Below are positions 55,361-63,910 of a DNA stretch of 64,000 nt, piece by piece. Position 1 is the stretch's first letter. Each line of letters begins with the position of its first letter. A program made the position numbers and the translations under genes. This stretch comes from Halobacterium jilantaiense. GTDB taxonomy: Archaea; Halobacteriota; Halobacteria; Halobacteriales; Halobacteriaceae. The DNA lies in NCBI RefSeq assembly GCF_900110535.1, contig NZ_FOJA01000002.1:62001-126000 (forward strand), written 5' to 3'. The notes under the pieces were generated by a model. That model was not told where the DNA came from. It did not search any database and saw only the letters and a list, made by a program, of their open reading frames with translations.

Positions 55361-57448
55361 GTGGATACCGCAACTGGGTTCAATAGAACCGGAACGCTTA
55401 CTCGCTATGACAAACTCCAGTCAACTATTGTGGCGTCATTCCTTGAGGCATTGGCCAAGCAGCGAGCTTGGCACTGGCTGGAGGAGTCTAAGGGATACAC
55501 AGTCGATGGTGAGGTCAATATCGGGACTGGTCGCATCGACCTGCTCGCGGAATCACCGTCGGGAGAGATTATCGGGGTCGAGCTGAAGCGAGCATCTGAA
55601 TTCGGGCTCGATAGAGATATTTATGCCCAAACTCATCGGTATCTCGACAGCGGAGCCCTCGATCAGTTGTACTTTGCTGCTCCCGACGCCGACAAACTTG
55701 GGACCAATCCGGAATCGGATCCTGTCGACCAGATGAGTATCCGTGCGATAAGCTATCGGTTAGCTGCGGGCGTTGATGAGGACTGGTACACACCGTCGGA
55801 GGTCATCACTCACATTCGAGATGCGATCTCTACAGACTTTCTTGCCTACTCGCTGGAGCATCGTACCGTTGAGGACCTAATTCGGCAGCTGTTAGGTCGT
55901 TCCCCCGAGGACAACGAGCCGATTTCTCTTGACGAGGCCGCTCAAGAGCTACGACGTACACGACTTCCGGAGGAGTTGGGTGTGATTCAGGTCCCAATCG
56001 AAAAGAACGGATCTAAATCCGACTTTTCGAGCCTGCTTACTCCCGGTGACGGTCCGACGCCGTCGATCGTCCGGGATGCCGAGCCAGTATGTGCTGGCGA
56101 TGATACCACTGGCCAGATTTCCTCGATTGAAGAACCGTGGGTGCGACATCATACTTGGACTCATTTTGGCGGCATCCCGGAAGCCCAGATCCCGAATGAC
56201 TTGGAGTCGGACACGCCCACCCGTCCAATCGACATTCTGGCCTTCGAAGGGGATATTGATCCGACTGCAGCGGTCGAAACTCCCGAATCGAATGCCGTCA
56301 TCGGTATCGAGGCAAAGGGTGAGAGCTCTTTTCCGGGTTCTCGGAAAACCGAGCAATTAGAACAGTTCTTAGCAACTGAAACTCTTTCAAAACTCTATCT
56401 TGCTGTTCCAACAACGCTTAGCGAGCGCGCAGTCACGTTTCTTGAGCAGCACGGATTTGATACAGTTGGCCTCATCACCGTAGACGACACCGGTGTCGTC
56501 GACATCGTTCGCGAAGCGACGCATCAGACGCCGAAGTACGATGGCTACCTAGAGAATCATCATGAACGGAAGGTCGGGTATGGAGATCTCGAATTCCCGT
56601 GGCTTGAGCCAGTATCGAACCTATACCTCACCGAGGAAGAAGCCGAACGGGTCGAGCATCCCGACCCCGTCGCTTACGCGAAACCCATTATCGAGTCAGC
56701 CGACTTGGATGTGTCCGCAGGGAGCTGGCTTGACATTGACGACTGGACAGGTTCCGACCGAACAGAAGATGAGTTCTCAAAGGAGCGAGTGCGATACTAC
56801 CTCCTCCGTGGAGTGAAAGCTGGCCCGTACCTCCTCGACTCCGATGTCGACCAAGATGAAATGATGGGCGGCTACACTCGCTTGGCCTTGGAGTGGTTCG
56901 AGGATACTGACGAGCCAGGGCTAAAGTTGAACTTTGGCGGTGGTTCGTGGGTGGGTGGATATCTCTGGTTCACTGGCGAGACTATCCAACAGCTGCTCAC
57001 GGTTCTGCTGAACATTACGAATCTCAATGGGGCGACGATCCGTGGACAGGGCAAAGTGATCGATTTGGCAACATTCCCGATTCGGGGCGACAGTGAACAC
57101 CTTCGGCTGCAGGGCCGCTTCGGGGAGGAGGATCTCTTAGAATTAGAGATCCGGAGTCTTGTCGACGAGGCCGAAGGCGACGAAATCTTCGAGGTGGACT
57201 TAGGTTCGGGGGAGAAAGCCGGCGTGACGGCGCAGTTTACCGAACCACAGTGGTACGATTTGGTGGCTACGCTGGATCACCTGCTGGCTGGTGGCACGTA
57301 TCGCGGGCTGCCTGGGGAGTTTGACTCGACTCCACGCATTGGCCCGTTAGGTGAGGACACCTGGGACATCGGGACAGATATTGAGGAAAGGTCGAATCCA
57401 GTCTCGATTGAGATGCGCAACTCGGATACCGACTTCCTCACGGAATAG
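55361..57448 (+). CDS. Protein with two PD-(D/E)XK-like nuclease domains
   Basis: About 695 residues from the GTG at 55361; longer frames upstream overlap the divergent gene and lack homology. Domain 1 (~25-130): GTGRIDLLAESPSGEIIGVE then LKRASEFGLDR, a D...E-x-K site. Domain 2 (~275-400): RPIDILAFEGDID, then VIGIEAKGESSFPGSRKTEQ, a second D...E-A-K site. Both are followed by a similar strand (DQLYFAAPDAD and SKLYLAVPTT). The C-terminal ~260 residues form a beta-rich domain. I do not recognise the full-length family. Confidence 0.65.
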   Translation: MDTATGFNRTGTLTRYDKLQSTIVASFLEALAKQRAWHWLEESKGYTVDGEVNIGTGRIDLLAESPSGEIIGVELKRASEFGLDRDIYAQTHRYLDSGALDQLYFAAPDADKLGTNPESDPVDQMSIRAISYRLAAGVDEDWYTPSEVITHIRDAISTDFLAYSLEHRTVEDLIRQLLGRSPEDNEPISLDEAAQELRRTRLPEELGVIQVPIEKNGSKSDFSSLLTPGDGPTPSIVRDAEPVCAGDDTTGQISSIEEPWVRHHTWTHFGGIPEAQIPNDLESDTPTRPIDILAFEGDIDPTAAVETPESNAVIGIEAKGESSFPGSRKTEQLEQFLATETLSKLYLAVPTTLSERAVTFLEQHGFDTVGLITVDDTGVVDIVREATHQTPKYDGYLENHHERKVGYGDLEFPWLEPVSNLYLTEEEAERVEHPDPVAYAKPIIESADLDVSAGSWLDIDDWTGSDRTEDEFSKERVRYYLLRGVKAGPYLLDSDVDQDEMMGGYTRLALEWFEDTDEPGLKLNFGGGSWVGGYLWFTGETIQQLLTVLLNITNLNGATIRGQGKVIDLATFPIRGDSEHLRLQGRFGEEDLLELEIRSLVDEAEGDEIFEVDLGSGEKAGVTAQFTEPQWYDLVATLDHLLAGGTYRGLPGEFDSTPRIGPLGEDTWDIGTDIEERSNPVSIEMRNSDTDFLTE

Positions 57449-57459
57449 CCACAGTTAGC

Positions 57460-57594
57460 TTACTCGTCGGTCGCCTGGTGCTTGGGTTCGTGCCGGTTAT
57501 TATACCGCTCCAGTTCGCGCCCGATTTTCTCGAGCGCCTCGACACCACGTTCGAGGAGCTGGTGGGTGGCTCGCGCCAGTCGAAGTGTCTCCAT
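57460..57594 (-). CDS. Short basic/acidic helical protein (44 aa)
   Basis: A 44-residue ORF (METLRLARATHQLLERGVEA) whose ATG overlaps the previous stop as TGATG, so it is coupled to the 211-residue gene. It is amphipathic and helical. The coupling argues for a real gene; function unknown. Too short for most gene finders. Confidence 0.5.
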   Translation of the reverse strand: METLRLARATHQLLERGVEALEKIGRELERYNNRHEPKHQATDE

Positions 57595-58229
57595 CAGTGC
57601 TCCCCCTCCGGGGGTTCGATGAGGTCGTTGCTCTCTTCGGCGAGTTCCCGGATTACCCGTTCCACGTCAGCCTCCTCGGCAACCGTCCGATGTACGAGCG
57701 GAGCAGGATATACACGGTCGCCCTGGCTGCAGAGAACGACCAGCCAATCGTCGCTTCCATCCCCGAGTACGATGTAGTGGTCGCGATCAGCGCGTTGGAA
57801 GACCCGCCGGTCCGGGCGAGAGACGGTTCGCCAGTTCTCGGGGAGCGTTGGTGACGGCCGTCCACCGTCGGGGAGCGCGACGACGTCGTCGGTAATGGTC
57901 GCCATCGCGGCGTCGATCTTCTCGCCAGTGAGGTGCCAGCACGCCGCTGCACCGTCACACTCCAACTGTGAGACCACCTGATTCCGGAACGCGATGTAGT
58001 GCTCACGGGCGAACTGCGCATCGTCGTAGTAGTCGAGCAGGAGTGCGCACGCGACGGTGACGGCGCCGCCGGCCAGGGCGAGCTCGACGAGGCCCAACGA
58101 AGCGAGTACAAACCCGACAGGGGCGTACGTAACCAGCGACGCGCCGTAGTGACCGAGTCGATGTACAGCCGAGTGTAGGCAGCGGTAGGCCTTCAGTTGT
58201 CTGCTGCCCCAGTAAAGACACTTCTCCAC
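57594..58229 (-). CDS. Membrane protein of haloarchaeal plasmid type, unknown function
   Basis: A 211-residue protein. Two hydrophobic segments (~27-45 and ~48-65) follow a short basic N-terminus, and the rest is a soluble acidic domain (CWHLTGEKIDAAMATITDDV, YIVLGDGSDDWLVVLCSQG). I do not recognise the family. It is followed by the coupled 44-residue gene. Confidence 0.6.
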   Translation of the reverse strand: MEKCLYWGSRQLKAYRCLHSAVHRLGHYGASLVTYAPVGFVLASLGLVELALAGGAVTVACALLLDYYDDAQFAREHYIAFRNQVVSQLECDGAAACWHLTGEKIDAAMATITDDVVALPDGGRPSPTLPENWRTVSRPDRRVFQRADRDHYIVLGDGSDDWLVVLCSQGDRVYPAPLVHRTVAEEADVERVIRELAEESNDLIEPPEGEH

Positions 58230-58504
58230 GACACAGCACCCTTAGCTTGTGTGTTGGTTGTTCCACTACCGACAGCCAGCGAACAATAGTCCGATTTGCC
58301 ACCTGAAGGCCGTTGTGTCGTGCGATTTGTTCCGTTTTCAAACGACATTGTAGATTTTGATGTCCATACAAGGTAGTCCTCTCGTCCTGCGGTTTCAGGG
58401 TTGGGCGTCTCAAACAACGACGATCAAGATTCGTAGCCCGTTTGGACCGGCTAACAAGCGACACCCTAGTAACAAATTTTACCCTTCAGCGAGCAGTGCT
58501 GATC

Positions 58505-60175
58505 ATGTCACGAAAATGGACCCCGGAATATCTTCGTAACGGGTTCGTTGACGAGGTAAAACAAAAACGAGCGGAACAGGGTTACAACACGAACGAGAAG
58601 CCGACCCACAAGTGGTTGCGTGAGAATGGTTTCGGGTACTTTCTACACCGCGTTCGGGAACTTGACACCCGCCCTGATGAGTGGCTCCTCGAAGAGTGTG
58701 GGTTTGAGCGGCGGTACAAAGACTATCCATGTAACAATCCCGAGACAGTTCGCCGCGTTGAAAGCTGGCTAGAGTACGTAGACAACGTCGGCGGCCGGCT
58801 CAATGGGAGGAGTATTCCCTCGACGCGAAGTCATATCCGGCGCTCGATGGAGATCGCCAAAGAGGCGATCGGCACAAGCGATATCTTCGAACTCGGCCGC
58901 GGCGAGCGCACGGTCTGTTTCAATCGGGCGAAACAGATGATGCGGGCCTTCAAGAACGAGTTCGAAACCGGTCAGTCGCGGTACAACTATGTGACGACAC
59001 TCCGCGATCTTCTCGCGCAGATGGAGGATGAAGACGTAATCGACCATGACCCGCTGACGCCGCTGGTCGAGAAGATTGGCTGGGGTGGAGATTCGACGCC
59101 GGTCACGGTTGCCCCTTCCACATCGCTCGTGAAGGCGTACTTCGACGCCTGCGAGACACGGACCGAGCAGATGGTGATGATCTGTCTGGCTGTGATGGGG
59201 TGGCGACCGAGTGACTTCTGTGATCCCGAGGCGATCCAGGACATCCACTTCGATGAGGTGCGGCCGTATGTCGAGTTTACAACTCATCGAAAGAATGGCC
59301 CCTCCCTCGTCCCTATCATTTTGTGCCAAGATTTTGTCAAGCAATGGGTCCGGTTCGTCGAGACTGTCCCGGGCAACGACACAGCGCTGTTTCCATCTGA
59401 CAGTTCCAACGACGGTGCACGGTCGACTCAGTGGGTTCGGGAGACTATCGAAGCGATTGGCGACCGCGTCGATGAGACGCTTCGTAACGGTGAGAAGCCG
59501 ACCCCGAGACATTTCCGTAACTTCTGGTACACTGAGTATACAACGGCTTACGCGGAGTTTCGTCGAGACAACGACTTTGCAGCCTCGGCGCAAGGGTCAC
59601 GGTCTGCTCGAATTCCGAGTACGTCGTACAACGACCCTCTTCATGGGAGCTGGTTCGATACGTTCGAACAGTTCGCCCATCCAAAACTATCTGAACCGGT
59701 CGCCGACCTCGAGCCTGCTGACGAGATCGGAAACATCGACACCGGCGACATTGATGGTGACGCGACGTTTGATCTCGTCGAGACAGCTAGACAGGCTACG
59801 CTGGAGGGCTGGGAAGAGGCGAAAGCATTGGTTCCCGGTGGCGGAGAGGTCGCCTACCTCACGAGTCACATGGCCGTCGCTGCTGGCCACACAGCAGCAA
59901 CGTGGGGAAATATCAAACACCGCGGGATGGCAATGCATCCAGATCTGGAGCACTACCCCAACATGAGCGTCCGACGGCAGGCAGGGATCGGACTGGTTCT
60001 CGGGTTCCTTCTCACGGTACTGCTTGCCTCGTGGCACTTGGATGGGACATTCACCAAACTGGCTACAGGAAAGCTCACAGCATGGGTTCCCGTAGCCTTT
60101 ACAGTTATATACGCGGCGTGGCTGTTCGACCGGGAGTTGCCCGGTCCTCATGACGCAGTCAAGGCTCTGAGGTAG
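58505..60175 (+). CDS. Tyrosine recombinase with C-terminal membrane helices
   Basis: About 556 residues from the ATG at 58505. Central part resembles haloarchaeal tyrosine recombinases: the first catalytic Arg in VMGWRPSDFCD (~225), Lys in THRKNGPS, FRNFWYTEY for box II, and ASAQGSRSARIPSTSYNDP with the candidate Tyr. The box II His (usually H-x-x-R) is not conserved, so activity is uncertain. The last ~100 residues include two membrane segments (IGLVLGFLLTVLLASW, VPVAFTVIYAAWL). An integrase fused to membrane helices is unusual. No att site was recognised next to it. Confidence 0.65.
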   Translation: MSRKWTPEYLRNGFVDEVKQKRAEQGYNTNEKPTHKWLRENGFGYFLHRVRELDTRPDEWLLEECGFERRYKDYPCNNPETVRRVESWLEYVDNVGGRLNGRSIPSTRSHIRRSMEIAKEAIGTSDIFELGRGERTVCFNRAKQMMRAFKNEFETGQSRYNYVTTLRDLLAQMEDEDVIDHDPLTPLVEKIGWGGDSTPVTVAPSTSLVKAYFDACETRTEQMVMICLAVMGWRPSDFCDPEAIQDIHFDEVRPYVEFTTHRKNGPSLVPIILCQDFVKQWVRFVETVPGNDTALFPSDSSNDGARSTQWVRETIEAIGDRVDETLRNGEKPTPRHFRNFWYTEYTTAYAEFRRDNDFAASAQGSRSARIPSTSYNDPLHGSWFDTFEQFAHPKLSEPVADLEPADEIGNIDTGDIDGDATFDLVETARQATLEGWEEAKALVPGGGEVAYLTSHMAVAAGHTAATWGNIKHRGMAMHPDLEHYPNMSVRRQAGIGLVLGFLLTVLLASWHLDGTFTKLATGKLTAWVPVAFTVIYAAWLFDRELPGPHDAVKALR

Positions 60176-60688
60176 CTACCGCACCCACAACCACTGGGTT
60201 GTCCTCTTTCTTACACAGGAAGTGCAACCCTTCTTCTGGCGCCAGTGCTCACCTATCGAGGGAAACGAGGCAGACGCGAATCACTAAGGGACAGGCACCA
60301 ACGATCGACGGGCGATTGCCGACACTAGAAGACGAACCGAGCGTGGGACTGACGAACTCCAACCGACGGCGCGGAAATACATTCTCACGTTGTCAGGGAC
60401 GGATAGCTCAGAACCGTCACGGCCATTCAAAAGATGGTCCGCAACAACTCCTGAGGTTGAGAGTCGACATCTTCCGTCACTGTCTCATTGCCTATCCCTC
60501 ATGTTTGACCTTCTTATGCACCGTTTACGGTGCGGAAGGTATCCTGATTGAACGGTGAGTTTTGTTTTGACCTCTTTTTGACCACCGAGTGGAACGGAGT
60601 GTTCTTAAGAGATAGGTAAACAGGATACTGGTATCGGAGAGTACAGCAACTCTGACTGTCGAATCGCTCGTAGTGAACTTGGGCTACA
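60176..60688. other. Intergenic region, no recognised gene
   Basis: One plus-strand frame spans 60199-60558 without family-like motifs. Local GC is lower toward 60560-60690. Nothing else is supported. Confidence 0.5.
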
Positions 60689-60696
60689 AATATAAA
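60689..60696 (+). promoter_or_regulatory. TATA box of the four-gene nuclease operon
   Basis: AATATAAA. Transcription would begin about 25-30 bp downstream, at roughly 60720, exactly where the hairpin leader starts. Confidence 0.55.
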
Positions 60697-60722
60697 CAGT
60701 AGTTCCTACACTACGAAGGATT

Positions 60723-60776
60723 AGCACGGCCCCAGAAAGCGACCTCCGGCGCTGTAGACGCCGGAAGCGCCGTGCT
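60723..60776 (+). promoter_or_regulatory. Structured 5' leader (nested hairpin)
   Basis: Outer stem AGCACGGC (60723-60730) with GCCGTGCT (60769-60776), inner stem CCGGCG (60746-60751) with CGCCGG (60759-60764) around a 7-nt loop. The whole predicted 5' leader is this structure, and it ends 8 bp before the ATG at 60785. Most haloarchaeal genes are leaderless, so a structured leader suggests post-transcriptional control, a toxin-binding RNA or a small RNA (inference). Confidence 0.55.
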
Positions 60777-60784
60777 GCCAACCA

Positions 60785-61078
60785 ATGACAGCAACGGAAA
60801 TTGACCGGGTCAGGAGTGATAACTTTGTCTCTCGGGAGGCAACGGTCACTCCAGAAACCGACCCACGACTACGGCGGATTGTACAGCTCGCTACCTATCC
60901 TGATGGACTCACCACGCGAAACGACAGTACCATCAATAGTGGCTTGCCACTCAATGCAGTTGGCGAGTACCTCGGGTGGTTGTGTCAAGACAACAACGGC
61001 CAGGTGCTTGCGGAGAGACAGACAATGATTGGCCTGCTCATCGGTCAGGGTGACGTTCTTACTGAGGGGATTTTCTGA
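60785..61078 (+). CDS. Unknown 97-aa protein, first gene of nuclease operon
   Basis: A 97-residue protein (LRRIVQLATYPDGLTTRNDS, then PLNAVGEYLGWLCQDNNGQV). I do not recognise it. It directly follows the hairpin leader and overlaps the next gene by 1 bp (TGATG). Its place as first gene of an operon ending in an Mrr-like nuclease suggests a control or small partner role. Confidence 0.65.
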   Translation: MTATEIDRVRSDNFVSREATVTPETDPRLRRIVQLATYPDGLTTRNDSTINSGLPLNAVGEYLGWLCQDNNGQVLAERQTMIGLLIGQGDVLTEGIF

Positions 61079-61458
61079 TGGCTCCTGAAGAGACAATGTC
61101 GTTGGCGATCCCAATGGATCCAGCCAGCGTCTTCGATGCGGTCTCGAACAGCCGCCGGCGCCGCGTAATCCTCTCGCTCTCACGGACCTCAGAAGCGGTT
61201 ACTGCCGGCGATCTCGCTGTCGAGATTGCGGCGATTGAGAACGAGATTGACCCCAGCCAAGTCGGTAGCGACGAACGGACATCGGTTTACATCGCACTCA
61301 CGCAGACTCATCTCGAAACGCTCGATGCAGTCGATGCAGTCGACTACGACGACCGGTCCAAGACTGTGAGTTCGGCGGACGCAACTGAACCGCTCGCGGA
61401 GTACATACGCCGGCTGCAGACGGCCTGCTACATCCCGGGCTCGGAGGAGACCACATGA
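61078..61458 (+). CDS. DUF7344-type HTH protein
   Basis: A 126-residue protein with the DUF7344 pattern: VFDAVSNSRRRRVILSLSRT (~18-38), AGDLAVEIAAIENEI, and YIALTQTHLETLDAVDAVDY. This is a winged-helix-like domain found in many haloarchaeal small regulators. It overlaps both neighbours (1 and 4 bp), so the genes are coupled. Likely the operon regulator. Confidence 0.75.
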   Translation: MAPEETMSLAIPMDPASVFDAVSNSRRRRVILSLSRTSEAVTAGDLAVEIAAIENEIDPSQVGSDERTSVYIALTQTHLETLDAVDAVDYDDRSKTVSSADATEPLAEYIRRLQTACYIPGSEETT

Positions 61459-62156
61459 CAGACTCACACGCTCGTACCCTCGAGACGCTTCGAGACATCG
61501 ACGCCCGCCTCCACCGGCTGTTTGAAGTCGTCGACGAGACTGATGAGACAGCAGCTCCACCGGATGCAGATCCGCTCGCCACACTGAGGCGCGCACGCTC
61601 GCAGGTCGACGCTGCACTGCTTGAGCACCAGCGCCAAGCAGCCGATGACATACGTCCTGGCGGTGGGTCGTGTGTTCTCCAATGGAATCCACCCGGTACG
61701 CCGCCGCGGCGACTGGTCCTCGACCCCGACAGCGGTGGCGACGGTTGGACTCGCCGTGAACTTGAGTGGACTGGCTCCGGCTGGCGGATGTGCGGACACG
61801 ACACTGTCCACGATGTTGCGATCAGTGCTCCTGCGGAACCACGCTATCCAGACCCCGTGGATCCCCCGACACTCGACACGCTCCTCGAATGGATCCGCGG
61901 CACTTGGCCGCACCCTGATCCGGATGTTCTCGTCTTCGATTCGACGGCGACAGCCGAACAAGGCGTGGTTGCGGCTGTCGACGATGAACTGCGATACCGC
62001 GAGCAGGATAGCCACCAGTGGTACACTGTCACCGACAAGGAGGAACTCTACCACCACCTCCAGCAGCAAGGCCAGCCCGCTGTCCAGTCGCTGTCAGAGA
62101 CGCCGCTGACGCGCCTGCAGTTCACTCCAAGCCCACTCACCAATGACGACGGATGA
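61455..62156 (+). CDS. Unknown 233-aa protein of nuclease operon
   Basis: A 233-residue acidic protein. The N-terminal ~70 residues are helical (RLHRLFEVVDETDE), and the remainder is beta-rich with many Trp (CVLQWNPPGTPPRRLVLDPD, LEWTGSGWRMCGHDTVHD). I do not recognise the family. It overlaps the genes on both sides (4 and 14 bp). Confidence 0.65.
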   Translation: MTDSHARTLETLRDIDARLHRLFEVVDETDETAAPPDADPLATLRRARSQVDAALLEHQRQAADDIRPGGGSCVLQWNPPGTPPRRLVLDPDSGGDGWTRRELEWTGSGWRMCGHDTVHDVAISAPAEPRYPDPVDPPTLDTLLEWIRGTWPHPDPDVLVFDSTATAEQGVVAAVDDELRYREQDSHQWYTVTDKEELYHHLQQQGQPAVQSLSETPLTRLQFTPSPLTNDDG

Positions 62157-63189
62157 GCACACTCCAGAGGAGTACGATGGCCGCCTGAGCCTGCTGACGG
62201 AGACAATCGAGGCACTCCGTAAAATGCTCGAGAGTGACCATTCGCTTCCCACCGACCAACGGATGTTCGCCCGTCGGCTTCTCTTCCTCGCGAGCCAGCC
62301 GATTACTGAAGCCGAACGGATGCTGCCCAAGCCAGACCGAGATGCTGACTCAGCAGACGAGCGCACTCCTGATTCATCGGATGACTACGCTGATGCAGTC
62401 ACCCACATCGAACGGCAGTTGTGCTGGCTGATTCGCTCACTCCGAACTGTACAGCCACCAGCCCACCACTACGACGAACAACCCGCCGAGAAGTTCACAA
62501 CAGCCCTCGAGTACGCCACAGCCCTCCGAGACATTCTGTCATCGGTCCCGGAAGACAGCCCGATTCTCGCCGACGCAGAGGACATCAATCCCGACAACGT
62601 TGATCCGCACGTCGGGGGGCGTGGTAATGGTGATGGACGGTGGCTCGAGTATCAACTTGAGCGTGCACTCGGACGCTGGGGATACCGTGCAGCGACACGC
62701 CAGCACCTCTACAGTCTGGAGGTAGATGTCGTCGCTAAACGACGGGAGAAACAGCAGCAGCCCAGCGACTGGATTGTCGCCCAGTGTAAAGATTGGACAG
62801 ACGACCCAATCACACCGACGGCGCTCTTCCGGTTGTGTACGGTGGCGTTTGCCTGTCGTGCGATGCCGGTGCTCTGTCACACGACTGAGCTGACGCCTCG
62901 GACCGAGAACTTGGCGCGTGAACTCGAGGTGCGCGTGCTTGAGCTACCAGATCTGGAGCGTGCAGAGCTGCCTGCCCCACAGATTGCCAAACCGACGATG
63001 GAATTCCGAGAGTGGGAGCCACAGTACCGGGCTCGCGATGATCGTGGCAGGTTCCCGTTGATGTTCCGCAGCGAGCCAGGGAAACGCTTCAGCTACGTTC
63101 CCGGGTTCAAGCCAGTCGGCAAAGACGCTGACTACGAACCGATCGAGAATGATCGGGATGGCGATGCGCATCCCGCTTCTGGCCATTAA
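62143..63189 (+). CDS. Mrr-like restriction endonuclease
   Basis: A 348-residue protein. The nuclease core lies at ~165-260: GRWLEYQLERALGRWGYRAA, then LYSLEVDVVAKRR (Asp of the site) and WIVAQCKDWTDDPITP (Q-x-K in place of E-x-K, as in Mrr-type enzymes). The N-terminal ~130 residues are helical. Mrr enzymes cut foreign or modified DNA. No methylase gene is next to it. It overlaps the preceding gene by 14 bp and closes the operon. Confidence 0.8.
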   Translation: MTTDEHTPEEYDGRLSLLTETIEALRKMLESDHSLPTDQRMFARRLLFLASQPITEAERMLPKPDRDADSADERTPDSSDDYADAVTHIERQLCWLIRSLRTVQPPAHHYDEQPAEKFTTALEYATALRDILSSVPEDSPILADAEDINPDNVDPHVGGRGNGDGRWLEYQLERALGRWGYRAATRQHLYSLEVDVVAKRREKQQQPSDWIVAQCKDWTDDPITPTALFRLCTVAFACRAMPVLCHTTELTPRTENLARELEVRVLELPDLERAELPAPQIAKPTMEFREWEPQYRARDDRGRFPLMFRSEPGKRFSYVPGFKPVGKDADYEPIENDRDGDAHPASGH

Positions 63190-63333
63190 GTCTCTACAGG
63201 ATTGGGCAGCGAGTGTCGAATTATACGTCTACTGGGCCAGCAGCGAAATCCTCTGAAATATCTTTAGGAGATCTGCTGAGGCATATCCGTCTGCGAAAAT
63301 CGTATTATCGTCCGCCGACAGATATTGGTACGG

Positions 63334-63789
63334 ATGCCCGTTCCGGTTGACGAACTCACGAGTGACGATCGGTTCCCGATCAAGCCGGACACGAACGAGT
63401 ACTGCGCTCTTAGCTTCCTTTTCGCACACCGCGAATACGGCTTCACCCCACGCGAAATCGCAGATCGAACAGCCCTCAACAAGACCGCCATCTCGAGCAC
63501 GATGGCTCGTCTCTTTGAGTACGGGCTTATCGAACGAGCAGACAACGTCTATTACGTCGACCCAATCCGAGCCAGTGAGCTAAAGCGACGGCTCGAATCG
63601 CTCGATTCACTCATTCACCTCTTCGAGTCAGCACCCGACGACAGCTACGCCGAGAAGGGCTGGGAACAGGAACTTCCGACCTTCGATCCAGATGAAAAAG
63701 CGGATGCCTCAGAGGGGAAATCCGAACCGGTAGAAGCACAAGCTGAAGCCCTCATCGAAGATATCGTAGACTGTCGTAGAACGGAATAA
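63334..63789 (+). CDS. MarR/HTH-family regulator, antitoxin-like
   Basis: A 151-residue protein from the ATG at 63334. A winged helix at ~20-75 (YGFTPREIADRTALNKTAIS, then TMARLFEYGLIERADN) is followed by an acidic tail (GWEQELPTFDPDEKAD). This layout is shared with haloarchaeal antitoxins that precede PemK/MazF toxins, but no toxin follows within the visible 210 bp. Stand-alone regulator or orphan antitoxin. Confidence 0.7.
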   Translation: MPVPVDELTSDDRFPIKPDTNEYCALSFLFAHREYGFTPREIADRTALNKTAISSTMARLFEYGLIERADNVYYVDPIRASELKRRLESLDSLIHLFESAPDDSYAEKGWEQELPTFDPDEKADASEGKSEPVEAQAEALIEDIVDCRRTE

Positions 63790-63910
63790 CCTCGATTCCG
63801 TGTTTAAATTCCGCGTCCATGTCTCAATACCGGTTTTCCAAGACCAAACCGGGGAGTTTGACGTCGCCCCGGTGAGCGTGAAATCGAGTGCCGTACTACT
63901 CTAGTGGAGG

